From NCBI RefSeq assembly GCF_026004075.1, contig NZ_BPIK01000001.1, forward strand, positions 345,501 to 409,500: a stretch of DNA of 64,000 nucleotides, written 5' to 3'. Positions 37,796 to 46,113 of the stretch are shown in pieces. The notes below the pieces were generated by a model, which saw nothing but the letters and a program-made list of their open reading frames with translations, was not told the origin of the DNA and made no database searches. Position 1 is the first letter of the stretch. Each line of letters opens with the position of its first letter. The translations under genes and the position numbers were made by a program. This DNA is from Meiothermus sp. (GTDB taxonomy: Bacteria; Deinococcota; Deinococci; Deinococcales; Thermaceae).

Positions 37796-38536
37796 CTAGG
37801 CGGCTTTAGTCTTCTGCTTTGACTTGGTGCGAGGCTTGACCTGTGCAGGTGCATCCTGGACTCGTTCGGTAGGGCGGATGCGGGCCAGCGGGGTCACGCG
37901 CTGGACTTCCAAAACCCGCTTGTAGCGCCTGGTTTTGGTTTCTTGGTCTTCCCAGACCTCGGTCTTGAGCGCACCTTCCAGCAGCACCGGCGAGCCCTTC
38001 TTGAGGCTTGCGAACGGTGCGGCCAGCTCGCGCCAGGCTTCCAGCTCAATGTAATGGCTCCTGGCTTGCTTGGCTGAAGCGTCCCAGCTCGAGAAGCCCA
38101 GGCTGGCCCTGGCTACCGGGGTCTTGCGCGGGGTCTGGCGGATCTCGGGGTCGGCGGTCAGGCCACCGGACAGGATCACCCGGTTCTCGGCCCCGTAGAG
38201 CACCGGGCCCTGTTCTTCCTGCCGCACATCGGCGTTTTCCAGCCTGAAGAGATCCTCGCCCACGATGCGCAGGCGCGAACCTTTTTGTCCATCGGCCTCC
38301 CAGGACTCATAGACCAGGTGGCCCATCGCCTGATAGGCTTCTCCAGCTACCAGATGGTTGGCCCAGTGCTCGGCCATCCTGCCATAGAAGGTCAGGTCGG
38401 CGCGGGAGAAAATATGCTCGTTGCCAACGGCCCGTTTGCCGATCAGGGTGACCTCGAGCACCGGGGTACCTTTAGGGGTATAGCGAAGGTCGTGTTTGCT
38501 CAGAACACCGCTGATGAAGACTAGGTTGGTGGACAT
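37796..38536 (-). CDS. SSB-like protein with two OB folds and no acidic tail
   Basis: 246 residues from the ATG at 38536, preceded by AAGGAGAG; the frame stays open a further 59 codons upstream but that part is low-complexity leader. Two OB-fold halves are visible, each opening with an SSB-like strand: LVFISGVLSKHDLRYTPKG (5-23) and VILSGGLTADPEIRQTPRK (about 122-140). Thermus and Deinococcus SSBs share this double layout. Unlike replicative SSB it ends in a basic Lys-rich tail (KTKSKQKTKAA) and lacks the acidic DDxPF-type tail used to recruit partners. A paralogue for repair or competence is plausible. Confidence 0.72.
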   Translation of the reverse strand: MSTNLVFISGVLSKHDLRYTPKGTPVLEVTLIGKRAVGNEHIFSRADLTFYGRMAEHWANHLVAGEAYQAMGHLVYESWEADGQKGSRLRIVGEDLFRLENADVRQEEQGPVLYGAENRVILSGGLTADPEIRQTPRKTPVARASLGFSSWDASAKQARSHYIELEAWRELAAPFASLKKGSPVLLEGALKTEVWEDQETKTRRYKRVLEVQRVTPLARIRPTERVQDAPAQVKPRTKSKQKTKAA

Positions 38537-39152
38537 GTTTGGCTCTCCTTGTACGTTACGGTCAGATGCTGTGGGTTTGGCGGGTGGATTGTTTGTTGGG
38601 CCATAAGAACCTACGCTATGGCCGGTGCAAGCGGCTAGGCCTGGCAGGGGGATGGGGGATTCTCGAGCGTTTTCATCGTTCACGTCCGTTGCGGTCTGCG
38701 CCACAAGGGGCACACTGAGTATGAGGTTTGGGGTTTCGGTCGGCTCGTCTTGGGTGCGTTGCGGTCAGTTCTTCAGCTCTTCTACGTTTCGTTCCTTCCC
38801 CCGTTTGGTTGTACCAAATCGGATGAACTTAGAGTATAACATAATGCCGGTTTTGTCTAGGGTCTATGAACAATAAAACAAAACCCAATCGAAACGGAAT
38901 TTTTACAAAACCAAGCCCTGTCCGACACCGGTTTACTGCTGTAATGACGCCTGGATTACGTCAAAAACGTATAGGAGGGTTCTAATGTAGGTGCCGAGCA
39001 AGCAGCCCCATAGATAGGCTTTTCGAGTGGCCGGGGGTTATGGTAGACTTTGAAGGCTTGTGTTTTGAACCCTGCTTGGCTGGGGTGGTGTGAGCAGATA
39101 AAAAATCCAGAGCTGGCCAATGCTGGCAACGGAAAAGTTTTGGAGGAAGGGA
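38537..39152. other. Intergenic region between the SSB-like gene and rplY
   Basis: 616 bp with no supported full-length gene. On the minus strand TATACT near 38832 with an upstream TAGACA could start the SSB-like transcript, leaving a leader of about 290 nt. On the plus strand a strong AGGAGGG (38973-38979) precedes ATG-TAG, a start codon directly followed by a stop, and TAGACT near 39045 could be the rplY -10. The rest is AT-richer than its surroundings with no clear structure. Confidence 0.6.
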
Positions 39153-39773
39153 ATGGAATACCGCATCAAAGCCCAAATCCGTGGGAACGAAAAACCCATG
39201 GCCCTGCGCGACGCCGGCAAGCTGCCGGGGGTGGTCTACAACCGCAGCGAAAACTATAAGGTTACGGTAGACCTCAAGGAGTTCAACAAGGTCTTTATGG
39301 CCGCTGGGATCCACCACGTGATCACCCTCGAGCTCGAGAACGGGAAAACCGTGGATACCCTGGTGCGCCAGGTCAACCTGGATAAGCGCCGCCGTCGCCC
39401 CGAGCATGTCGACTTCTACGCCCTCTCGGATGAGCCGGTGCAGATGTGGATTCCGGTCAAGATTGTGGGTACGGCGCAGGGTGTACGTGAAGGCGGGGTG
39501 CTGCAACTCGTCAACAACGATGTGCAGGTCAAGGTTTCGCCCAAGGCCATTCCGCCCCATATCGAGGTCAACGTAAGCCACCTGCGGATTGGCGATAGCA
39601 TCCATGCCGACGAGCTGAGCCTGCCGCCGGGTGTAAAGCTGGCCATGAACCCCCGCGACACCATTGTCGCCATCGTGCCACCTGAGGATGCTGAGAAGCT
39701 GGAAGCCCAGGCTGCGGCGGCTCCTGCCGAAGTGGAAGTCATCAAGAAGGGCAAGACCGAGGAAGAGAAGTAG
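39153..39773 (+). CDS. rplY: Ribosomal protein bL25 (general stress protein CTC / TL5 type)
   Basis: 206 residues from the ATG at 39153, preceded by GGAGGAAGGGA; an ORF start 33 nt upstream is rejected. This is the long CTC form: an N-terminal 5S rRNA-binding L25 domain (1-90, RDAGKLPGVVYNRSE) and a C-terminal beta domain (95-185), with a Lys/Glu tail. The length matches Thermus TL5. The protein binds the 5S rRNA loop E region in the large subunit. pth follows after an intrinsic terminator. Confidence 0.96.
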   Translation: MEYRIKAQIRGNEKPMALRDAGKLPGVVYNRSENYKVTVDLKEFNKVFMAAGIHHVITLELENGKTVDTLVRQVNLDKRRRRPEHVDFYALSDEPVQMWIPVKIVGTAQGVREGGVLQLVNNDVQVKVSPKAIPPHIEVNVSHLRIGDSIHADELSLPPGVKLAMNPRDTIVAIVPPEDAEKLEAQAAAAPAEVEVIKKGKTEEEK

Positions 39774-39793
39774 CCATCCCTCGGGCGGCCCAG

Positions 39794-39831
39794 GGGTCGA
39801 GAGCCAGAGTGGTCTCTCGACCCTTCCTTTT
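39794..39831 (+). terminator. Intrinsic terminator after rplY
   Basis: GGGTCGAGAG (39794-39803) pairs perfectly with CTCTCGACCC (39814-39823), followed by TTCCTTTT. It lies between rplY and pth and may only attenuate read-through. Confidence 0.8.
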
Positions 39832-39868
39832 GGCGCCTTAGGCCCAAATAAAAACCAAACGCTGAATT

Positions 39869-40447
39869 ATGTTTCTGATCGTAGGACAGGGCAACCCCGG
39901 CCTGCAATATGCCCGTACCAAACACAACGTGGGGTTCTGGGTGCTGGATCGGCTTAGCTCGGAATTTCGTCCCAAGGGCAATGCACTGATAGCTGAAATA
40001 AAGCTTCAGAGGCCATCAGGTGAGTGGGTTTCAGGCCTGCTGGTCAAGCCCACCACCTTTTACAACGCCACCGGCGAGGCCGTAGCCCCGCTGGCCCGCT
40101 ACTACAAGGTGCCCCCCGAGCGCATCCTGGTGATTCACGACGAGCTGGATCTGCCCCCTGGCCGGCTGCGCTTCAAAGCCGGTGGGAGCAACGCGGGCAA
40201 CTACGGCCTGGAGTCCATTACCGCCCACCTGGGTACACGGGATTTCCACCGCTTGCGCATTGGTATCGGCAAGCCCCCTTCACCCGAGGCAGGGGCAGGC
40301 TGGGTGCTCTCGGGTTTTCATCCCGATTTGGTGCCAGTAATGGACAGGGTGATTGCCGCCGCAGCCGAAGCAGCCAAACTCTGGGCGACCGAAGGCCTCG
40401 AGGCCGCCCAGAAAAAATACAACGGTCTCAGACTCGATGTGGCCTAA
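39869..40447 (+). CDS. pth: Peptidyl-tRNA hydrolase
   Basis: 192 residues. Active-site residues of Pth1 are present: N9 (VGQGNPG), catalytic H19 (TKHNVGF), N66 (TTFYNATG), D91 ([10 protein letters not shown]) and N111 (AGNYGLESI). The GGSNAGNYG loop replaces the more common GGHGGHNG. It recycles tRNA from peptidyl-tRNA dropped by ribosomes. It lacks a visible Shine-Dalgarno. Its stop codon overlaps that of the convergent pstB by 3 bp. Confidence 0.96.
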   Translation: MFLIVGQGNPGLQYARTKHNVGFWVLDRLSSEFRPKGNALIAEIKLQRPSGEWVSGLLVKPTTFYNATGEAVAPLARYYKVPPERILVIHDELDLPPGRLRFKAGGSNAGNYGLESITAHLGTRDFHRLRIGIGKPPSPEAGAGWVLSGFHPDLVPVMDRVIAAAAEAAKLWATEGLEAAQKKYNGLRLDVA

Positions 40448-41250
40448 CCGAACCGGCCCGTTACATAGGCCTCGGTGCGGGGGTCGCGCGGCACCGTGAA
40501 GATTTCGTTGGTGGGGCCTTCCTCGATGAGCACACCCAGGTGCATGAAGGCGGTGCGGTCGGCGATGCGCGCGGCCTGCTGCATGTTGTGGGTCACAATT
40601 ACCAGCGAGAAGCGCTTTTTGAGTTCCAGCAAAAGCTCCTCGATGCGTTCGGTGGCGATGGGGTCGAGGGCGCTGGTGGGCTCGTCCAGGAGCAGCAGTG
40701 GGGGCTCGGTGGCGATGGCCCGGGCGATGCACAAGCGTTGCTGCTGACCGCCCGAGAGCCTGAGCGCAACCTCGCCAAGCTTGTCTTTGACCTCCTCGTA
40801 GAGTGCGGCGCGCTCGAGGGCTTGCTTTACTGCTTGCTCGAGGCCCGCTTTTTGCCCTTGTAAGCGCAGCCCAAAGGCTACGTTCTCGAAGATGCTTTTG
40901 GGGAAGGGGTTGGGCTTCTGAAAGACCATGCCGATGTGGCGGCGCACCTCCACCGGGTCAACCTGGGGGTCGTAGATATCAATCCCCTCGTAGATGACCT
41001 TGCCCTCGAGGCGTACCCCCGGCACCAGGTCGTTCATGCGGTTGAGGGAGCGTAGCAGGGTAGACTTGCCGCACCCCGAAGGCCCAATGATGGCGGTAAT
41101 CTTGTTGCGCGGGAAGTTGATGCTTACGTTGTAGAGGGCCTGATGCTTGCCGTAAAAGAGGCTGAGGTTCTGTACCTGTACAACGGCTTCCTCGGCTGGC
41201 ACCGGCTCGCGCCGAACGGTCTGGTGTCCAATTGCAATCTCTTGAACCAT
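40444..41250 (-). CDS. pstB: Phosphate ABC transporter ATPase PstB
   Basis: 268 residues from the ATG at 41250, with GGAG 8 nt upstream and 2 bp after the pstA stop; a GTG three codons earlier is the alternative. Walker [10 protein letters not shown], signature [15 protein letters not shown] and Walker [13 protein letters not shown] are plain. It powers high-affinity phosphate import through PstC and PstA. Last gene of pstSCAB; no phoU follows it here. Confidence 0.97.
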   Translation of the reverse strand: MVQEIAIGHQTVRREPVPAEEAVVQVQNLSLFYGKHQALYNVSINFPRNKITAIIGPSGCGKSTLLRSLNRMNDLVPGVRLEGKVIYEGIDIYDPQVDPVEVRRHIGMVFQKPNPFPKSIFENVAFGLRLQGQKAGLEQAVKQALERAALYEEVKDKLGEVALRLSGGQQQRLCIARAIATEPPLLLLDEPTSALDPIATERIEELLLELKKRFSLVIVTHNMQQAARIADRTAFMHLGVLIEEGPTNEIFTVPRDPRTEAYVTGRFG

Positions 41251-41252
41251 AG

Positions 41253-42470
41253 TTACCACTCCACCCTAAAGCGCCGCCGTACCCAGAAGGCCAGCGCATA
41301 CAAACCGGCCAGCGTCAGGAGCAGCACGATGATACCTGCCGCTGCGGTGTTGGCAAACTCACTCAGATTGGCCGAGATCCACAGGTAAATCTGCACCGGT
41401 AGCACGGTGTACTCCGACATAGGCCCCTGCGGTACAAAGGCTACATAGGCCGCTGCCCCTACCAGCAGAAGCGGGGCTGCCTCGCCAATGGCCCGGGCCG
41501 CAGCCAGAATAACCCCCGTAGCGATGCCGGGAATGGTAGCCGGAATGACCACCCTGGAGATAGTCTGCCACTTGGTGGCTCCCAGCGCATAGGCCGCCAG
41601 GCGTACCGAGTCGGGCACGGCCCGCAAAGCCTCGCGGGCCGCGATGGTAATGGTGGGCATGATCAAAAGGGCCATGGTCAGGGCGGCGGCGGCCAGGGTG
41701 GGGCCCAGGTTCATCCCGCGCACGAAGACCGCCAGCCCCAGCAGCCCAAAGACGATGCTGGGCACCCCGGCCAGGTTGCGCAGGTTGATCTCGATGAAGC
41801 GGGTCAGGGCGTTTTTGGGGGCGTACTCCTCGAGGTAAATAGCCGTACCTACCCCAATGGGAACGCTTAGCAGCAGGGTCATGGTCAGGAGCCACAGGGT
41901 GCCGAACAGGGCCACCCGCAGCCCTGCCGAGATGGGGTTGCGCGAGGGGTCGCGGTTAAGAAAGGAATAGTCGAGCCAGGGATTGAGGCGAAGTTGCTGG
42001 TTTTCCTGCAAGCCCGCTTTGAGTTCGTTCCAGCGCCGCAGGCCCTCGAGGAGCGAGTAGTTGCTCACGCGTTCGTCGTCAATGCTGCTGACCACCCAGC
42101 GCAGCGGCCCGTCCTGGGTTGCCCACATCAGCTCGACCCGGTTGCGGAGTCCAAAGATGCGCATCTCCTCCGGATCGGCCATCAGCCGGTTCACCTCTTC
42201 CTCAGGCAGACCCTGGGCCAGAAGCTCGAGGCGGATCACCTGTTCGGCGTTCCAGGCCTGCCCCAGGGGAAAACTCTTCCCGCTGGTCTCGGTGACCTCG
42301 ACCACCTGCACCGAGATGGTGTCGTATAGGGTGTCCAGAATCAGCACGGCGATCAGGGCCAGCGCCAGCGCGGTGGGTACAATCACCGCACGGGCGAACA
42401 CCCGGTTGATCCGTTCGCGCCGCAGGTTCTCTGGACTTTTAGAGGACTCCAGCGATAAACCCCGTTGCAT
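41253..42470 (-). CDS. pstA: Phosphate ABC transporter permease PstA
   Basis: 405 residues, longer than the usual 280-300. TM1 (about 28-48) is followed by a 110-residue extracytoplasmic insert (about 55-165, with [17 protein letters not shown] and LRNRVELMW) before the standard permease core. The core carries the EAA-type loop [20 protein letters not shown]. The ATG overlaps the pstC stop by one base (TAATG), so the genes are coupled. Confidence 0.95.
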   Translation of the reverse strand: MQRGLSLESSKSPENLRRERINRVFARAVIVPTALALALIAVLILDTLYDTISVQVVEVTETSGKSFPLGQAWNAEQVIRLELLAQGLPEEEVNRLMADPEEMRIFGLRNRVELMWATQDGPLRWVVSSIDDERVSNYSLLEGLRRWNELKAGLQENQQLRLNPWLDYSFLNRDPSRNPISAGLRVALFGTLWLLTMTLLLSVPIGVGTAIYLEEYAPKNALTRFIEINLRNLAGVPSIVFGLLGLAVFVRGMNLGPTLAAAALTMALLIMPTITIAAREALRAVPDSVRLAAYALGATKWQTISRVVIPATIPGIATGVILAAARAIGEAAPLLLVGAAAYVAFVPQGPMSEYTVLPVQIYLWISANLSEFANTAAAGIIVLLLTLAGLYALAFWVRRRFRVEW

Positions 42471-43396
42471 TATTCGTACCTCTCGCGGTAGCGCTCGACC
42501 ACCCGTTGGGCCAGGATGTTGAACGTCAGGGTAAACATAAACAGCGTAGCCCCCACCGAGAAGAGGGCCCTCGAGGCTAGCGAACCGGCAGGCTGGTCGC
42601 CGGTGGCCGCCTGCACGATGTAGGAGGTCATGGTGGCGATGGTCTCGCGCGGATCGAGGGTCAGGAGCGGACGTTGTCCCGCGGCGATGGCGGCAATCAT
42701 AGTCTCGCCCACAGCCCGGCTGGTAGCCAGCAAGATGGCCGCTACAATGCCCGAGATGGCTGCTGGAAAAACCACCCGCGTGACCACCTCAAACTTGGTG
42801 GCCCCCAGCGCATAGGCAGCCTCGCGCAGGCTGCGGGGAACCGCCATCATGGCGTCGGAGGCCACGTTGGAGATGTAGGGCAGGATGGCAAACCCCAGTA
42901 CCAGGCCAGCCGATATGGGGTTAAAAAGGTTAAGACCTGGAATCAGGCTTTGTAGGATGGGGGTCACGAAAAGCAAAGCAAAGTAGCCAAACACCACCGT
43001 AGGCACCCCCTCGAGCAGCTCCATAATGCCCTTAACCCGCACGCTTTGCTCGAAAGGGGCATACTCCGAGAGGTAGGCCGCGGTCATCAGGCCCAGGGGA
43101 ATGGCCACAACGAGGCCGATACCGGTAAACAAAAAGGTTCCGGCCAGCAGCGCCCCAATCCCATAGCGGGGGTCGGCAAAAAGGGGTGTCCACTCGGGGG
43201 CGAAGAGAAACTCGGTGAGGGGAACCTGGCGGAAAAACTGAAAAGTCTCGCTGAAAAGTACCACAATCACCGCGGCGGTGGTTAGCACGGAGATAGTGGC
43301 CAGGATAAACAAACCTGTCCCAATGAGGCGTTCAGACAGGCTCTTTCCGGGATGTTTGTTGGCCCAGGAATTGGCGTTTTGGGAGGAAGTGCTCAT
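42470..43396 (-). CDS. pstC: Phosphate ABC transporter permease PstC
   Basis: 308 residues, six membrane helices. The cytoplasmic loop [19 protein letters not shown] is the PstC EAA motif. It forms the membrane channel with PstA. A strong hairpin (43415-43441) separates it from pstS. The stop overlaps the pstA start. Confidence 0.96.
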   Translation of the reverse strand: MSTSSQNANSWANKHPGKSLSERLIGTGLFILATISVLTTAAVIVVLFSETFQFFRQVPLTEFLFAPEWTPLFADPRYGIGALLAGTFLFTGIGLVVAIPLGLMTAAYLSEYAPFEQSVRVKGIMELLEGVPTVVFGYFALLFVTPILQSLIPGLNLFNPISAGLVLGFAILPYISNVASDAMMAVPRSLREAAYALGATKFEVVTRVVFPAAISGIVAAILLATSRAVGETMIAAIAAGQRPLLTLDPRETIATMTSYIVQAATGDQPAGSLASRALFSVGATLFMFTLTFNILAQRVVERYRERYE

Positions 43397-43414
43397 CGCT
43401 ACGAGAAAATAATA

Positions 43415-43441
43415 CCCTGCCCTCTAAGGAAGAGGGCAGGG
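43415..43441 (-). terminator. Attenuating hairpin between pstS and pstC
   Basis: A perfect 11-bp stem CCCTGCCCTCT/AGAGGGCAGGG with a 5-nt loop, followed on the minus strand by TATTATTTT. It probably stops part of the transcripts, so that the binding protein is made in excess of the permease. Confidence 0.8.
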
Positions 43442-43450
43442 GGTAGGGGG

Positions 43451-44431
43451 TTACTTGGCCTCGGCCTCGAGCTTCTTCATGATCTCGACCAGGGGGGTGC
43501 CGGGCTCAATACCGCTGAAAACCGAGCCCTTGACCCGCTTGTCCACCAGCACCTTACCGATGCGGTAGGCCTCGTCGGGGAGCAGCACGTAGCCGGTTTT
43601 GCGGATGGCGGTGCGGGCACGGCTGTTGGTCAGGAGGAAGTTGACGAAGTCCTGCAACGAGCGCTTCTCGTTGAGGCTCTTGACGCTAACGTAAATGAAC
43701 AGGGGCCGCGAAAGGGGCGCGTAGGTGCCGTTGTTGATGGTGGCCTCGGTGGGGGCTACGCAGCCTTTGCCGTTGTCCACCGAAACAGCCTTGAGCTTGC
43801 CCCTTTCCTCGACGTAGTAGGCATAGCCGAAGAAGCCCATGGCGTTGATATTGCCCTCGACCCCGCGCACCAGCACGTTGTCATCTTCCGAGGGGAAGTA
43901 GTCCTTGCGGATGGCCTTGGCCTTACCGTTAATGGCCTCGGTGAAGTAGTCGAAGGTGCCCGAGTCGGTACCCGCGCCATAAAGCACCAGCGGGCGGTTG
44001 GGGAAGCTGGGGCGTACCTGGTTCCAGTTGGTGACCTTGGAGTCGGGCTCCCAGATCCGCTTGAGTTCGGCCACGGTCAGGCACTGGGCCCAGGTGTTCT
44101 GGGGATTGACCACCACCGTGAGGCCGTCGAAGGCCACCGGAATCTCGATGAACTCCACCCCGTTTTTACGGCACTCGTCCATCTCGGCTTTGGTGATGGG
44201 GCGGCTGGCGTTCTGCAGGTCGGTCTCACCGACGCAGAACTTCTTAAAGCCCCCACCGGTGCCGGAGAAGGCCACAGTGACCCTAACGTCGGGCCGAGCG
44301 ATGTTGAACTCCTCGGCCACTGCCTGGGTAATGGGATATACCGTTGAGGAGCCGTCGCCGCGGATGGGCTGGGCCAGGGCTAGGCCAGCAAGTCCCAAAA
44401 GTGCAGCGGCTGTGATAAATAACCTTTTCAT
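43451..44431 (-). CDS. pstS: Phosphate-binding protein PstS
   Basis: 326 residues from the ATG at 44431, preceded by GGAGGT. A signal peptide (MKRLFITAAALLGLAGLALA) exports it. Phosphate-binding loops are recognisable: GDGSSTVYP near 24-32, FSGTGGGFKKFC and GAGTDSGTFDYF. It captures phosphate outside the membrane for PstCA. First gene of the operon, driven by a promoter with a three-repeat Pho box. Confidence 0.96.
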   Translation of the reverse strand: MKRLFITAAALLGLAGLALAQPIRGDGSSTVYPITQAVAEEFNIARPDVRVTVAFSGTGGGFKKFCVGETDLQNASRPITKAEMDECRKNGVEFIEIPVAFDGLTVVVNPQNTWAQCLTVAELKRIWEPDSKVTNWNQVRPSFPNRPLVLYGAGTDSGTFDYFTEAINGKAKAIRKDYFPSEDDNVLVRGVEGNINAMGFFGYAYYVEERGKLKAVSVDNGKGCVAPTEATINNGTYAPLSRPLFIYVSVKSLNEKRSLQDFVNFLLTNSRARTAIRKTGYVLLPDEAYRIGKVLVDKRVKGSVFSGIEPGTPLVEIMKKLEAEAK

Positions 44432-44490
44432 CTTTAACCTCCGGTTGCTTTTGTAGCGGCAGGTATGCTCACTACCAGCCACCCATAGCT

Positions 44491-44519
44491 TGTCGTTCAG
44501 ATGTCAGGAGATTGTCAGG
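44491..44519 (-). promoter_or_regulatory. Pho box of the pst operon
   Basis: Plus-strand repeats TGTCGT, TGTCAG and TGTCAG start at 44491, 44502 and 44513, an exact 11-bp period; on the coding strand this is CTGACA-N5-CTGACA plus a weaker third copy. That spacing is the mark of PhoB/PhoP sites. GCTATG about 3-8 bp downstream could be the -10. Confidence 0.72.
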
Positions 44520-44579
44520 AGGAGGGCAAAAAACCCATGAATTTCGAAATTTATACCCCTGCGTACTAAGCTATTTTTG

Positions 44580-45128
44580 ATGCGCTGGAGTGGAGCCGTT
44601 TTAGCAGGAGGCAGGTCGAGCCGGTTTGGCCAGGACAAGGCGCTCTACGTATACAAAGGCAAACCCCTCATCGCCTGGGTGCTGGACTCGATGGCCGGGG
44701 CCTCCGAGCGTTTGGTTATTGCCAACCGCCCCTACCCAGGGCTCGAGGTCTATCCCGACCTCTGGCGCGGGGGGGATACCCTGTCGGGGTTGCATTCGGC
44801 GCTCGCGCACGCCCAGCAAGACTGGGTGGGGGCGGCAGCCTGCGACCAGCCTTTCCTGAGCCAGGGCTTCTGGTCGTTTATGCTCGAGCACACCCGGGCC
44901 AATATCCAGGCGGTGGTAGCGGTTTCGGACGATTTTTACGAACCGTTGGGTGCGCTGTACCACAAATCGCTCGAGCCCGAGGTTCTACGCCGCCTCGAGG
45001 CGGGCAACCTCAAGATGCAGGCGCTGCTACATGACATTCCCCTGATATCTCTGGATAAGCGGGCGCTCGAGGCCCGCTTTGGTTCTCATTTATTCCTAAA
45101 CGCCAACCGCCCACAGGATCTTCCCTGA
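44580..45128 (+). CDS. mobA: Molybdenum cofactor guanylyltransferase
   Basis: 182 residues from the ATG at 44580 (a TTG directly before it is an alternative). The nucleotidyltransferase signature LAGGRSSRFGQDKA is at 8-21, and ACDQPFL near 97-103 carries the metal-binding Asp. MobA attaches GMP to molybdopterin, making the guanine dinucleotide cofactor for DMSO-reductase-family enzymes. The intergenic space is shared with divergent pstS. Confidence 0.93.
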   Translation: MRWSGAVLAGGRSSRFGQDKALYVYKGKPLIAWVLDSMAGASERLVIANRPYPGLEVYPDLWRGGDTLSGLHSALAHAQQDWVGAAACDQPFLSQGFWSFMLEHTRANIQAVVAVSDDFYEPLGALYHKSLEPEVLRRLEAGNLKMQALLHDIPLISLDKRALEARFGSHLFLNANRPQDLP

Positions 45129-45141
45129 ACAGGCATAGGCA

Positions 45142-45759
45142 TCAGCTCAGCATCCTTTTGAGCTCTTCTAACTGGGTTCGCAGGTCGTGTACCTCGGCTT
45201 CCAGGGCCTCTAGACGTTGCTCGAGCTCGCTTCTGGCCTCCGTGCGCACAAGGGGGGCTGGCTTTCCGGCCAGCAGATGGGCATAGCGTACCTCGCGTTC
45301 GCCGGGCTGGCGCTCGAGGGGGGTCACCAGGGGGTGGGGGGCCAGGTTAATGAGCCCCTGTAGCACCGCCTCCACTTCTTGCAGCGAGGCGAACTTGTGG
45401 TTCATGCTCTCGGCCCGGGCCCGCAGCTCGCCCAGGGTTTGGGGGCCACGCAGCATCAGCAGAGCCATCAGGATGGTGGCGGGAGCATCTAACCTGAACT
45501 CCCGATCCAGAAACTGCCGGTACTTGGGAGCCCTGGCGTTGTGCTCGCGGAACATCCCGCACAGCCGTTTGCGCTGGAGGGCATCCAGGACCTCGCGAAC
45601 CTCGGTTTCGCTCAGGTTGGTAACGGGCTGGCGGTTGTTTTTTTGGTTGGCTCCCAGCCGGACGGCGTTCTCGGTCAGGGGGTAGTGGTCGGGGGTGGCG
45701 TACTGCTTCTCGATCAGGGTGCCCAGCACCCGAACTTCGGCCTCGCTCAGTAGCTCCAT
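45142..45759 (-). CDS. DUF480 (YceH) family protein
   Basis: 205 residues. Two winged-helix-like halves: N-terminal SEAEVRVLGTLIEKQYATPDHYPLT-type opening (given in parts: EVRVLGTLIEKQ and TPDHYPLTENAV), then ILMALLMLRGPQTLGELRAR. A C-terminal coiled coil (about 175-205) follows. The family is widespread and conserved but has no settled function; the fold suggests DNA binding. It converges on mobA, with 13 bp between the stops. Confidence 0.9.
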   Translation of the reverse strand: MELLSEAEVRVLGTLIEKQYATPDHYPLTENAVRLGANQKNNRQPVTNLSETEVREVLDALQRKRLCGMFREHNARAPKYRQFLDREFRLDAPATILMALLMLRGPQTLGELRARAESMNHKFASLQEVEAVLQGLINLAPHPLVTPLERQPGEREVRYAHLLAGKPAPLVRTEARSELEQRLEALEAEVHDLRTQLEELKRMLS

Positions 45760-45808
45760 CGGTGAAGATTGTAAGCCAGGTTAGGGCCTTGGCTGGATGA
45801 CCGATTCT

Positions 45809-45914
45809 GCTTGAATCCTTCATTGTTACGTGCAGTCGTCAACCGAGGGGAGTAGAAAGGTATTTTTGATAATATTGTTCGGGCTTGTCAAAGTGAACGA
45901 TACTACCGAAATGC
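45809..45914 (-). repeat. Dispersed inverted-repeat element, copy B
   Basis: Diverged copy, in opposite orientation, of the element at 13814-13935. It keeps the outer marks GCTTGAATCCTTC (45809-45821) and AACGATACTACCGAAATGC (45896-45914), and in between the shared GGGGAGTAGAAAGG. The inner arms have decayed, so it no longer folds as two clean hairpins. Confidence 0.75.
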
Positions 45915-45965
45915 GCATAAAAGAGCACTTTGGAGGTAGTTTGGTGGACAGACCGTCAAATAACC

Positions 45966-45982
45966 AACCCCTAGGGGTTTTT
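45966..45982 (+). terminator. Palindrome with T run, possible terminator
   Basis: AACCCCTAGGGGTT is a perfect 14-bp palindrome that runs into TTTTT on the plus strand. No plus-strand gene lies upstream, only repeat copy B. Confidence 0.4.
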
Positions 45983-45999
45983 CTTGCTAGGCTGAAAGT

Positions 46000-46113
46000 A
46001 TCCTTCGGAGGTGTCTGGGTCGGGTAGCCTCGAGGGGAGGTGTTTCCGAACCTACACCGCTCAAAGCACACCTTCCGAAGTAAGCTGGGCGGCTCGAGGG
46101 GAGCCGCCTTTTT
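46000..46113 (+). ncRNA. Candidate structured small RNA with intrinsic terminator
   Basis: Between two minus-strand genes the plus strand carries a long-range stem, CTTCGGAGGTGT (46003-46014) with ACACCTTCCGAAG (46068-46080, one bulge). Inside, GGTGT and ACACC (about 46039-46058) can form a smaller hairpin. A canonical terminator follows: GGCGGCTC (46088-46095), loop GAGGG, GAGCCGCC (46101-46108), TTTTT. No protein frame explains it. The 5' end is uncertain; no good promoter is seen. The family is not recognised, and SRP RNA signature loops are absent. Confidence 0.5.
46088..46113 (+). terminator. Intrinsic terminator on the strand opposite pdxY
   Basis: Perfect 8-bp GC stem with a 5-nt loop and T5-A-T3. 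On the minus strand there is no T run, so it serves a plus-strand transcript ending beside the pdxY stop codon. Confidence 0.8.

Noticed and set aside
38537-38713. 59-codon N-terminal extension of the SSB-like protein
   Set aside because: AAGGAGAG directly before the internal ATG and the SSB-like first strand at that Met favour the shorter form; the extension has no family match.
40024-40863. 279-codon plus-strand frame spanning pth and pstB
   Set aside because: It is out of frame with pth and antisense to pstB; both of those have complete active sites.
45830-46027. 65-codon plus-strand ORF
   Set aside because: It runs through repeat copy B and the structured RNA region, has no ribosome-binding site and shows no family features.
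46000-46113. Signal recognition particle RNA
   Set aside because: The conserved apical loop around GGAAG with AGCAG was not found, so the candidate is left unassigned.
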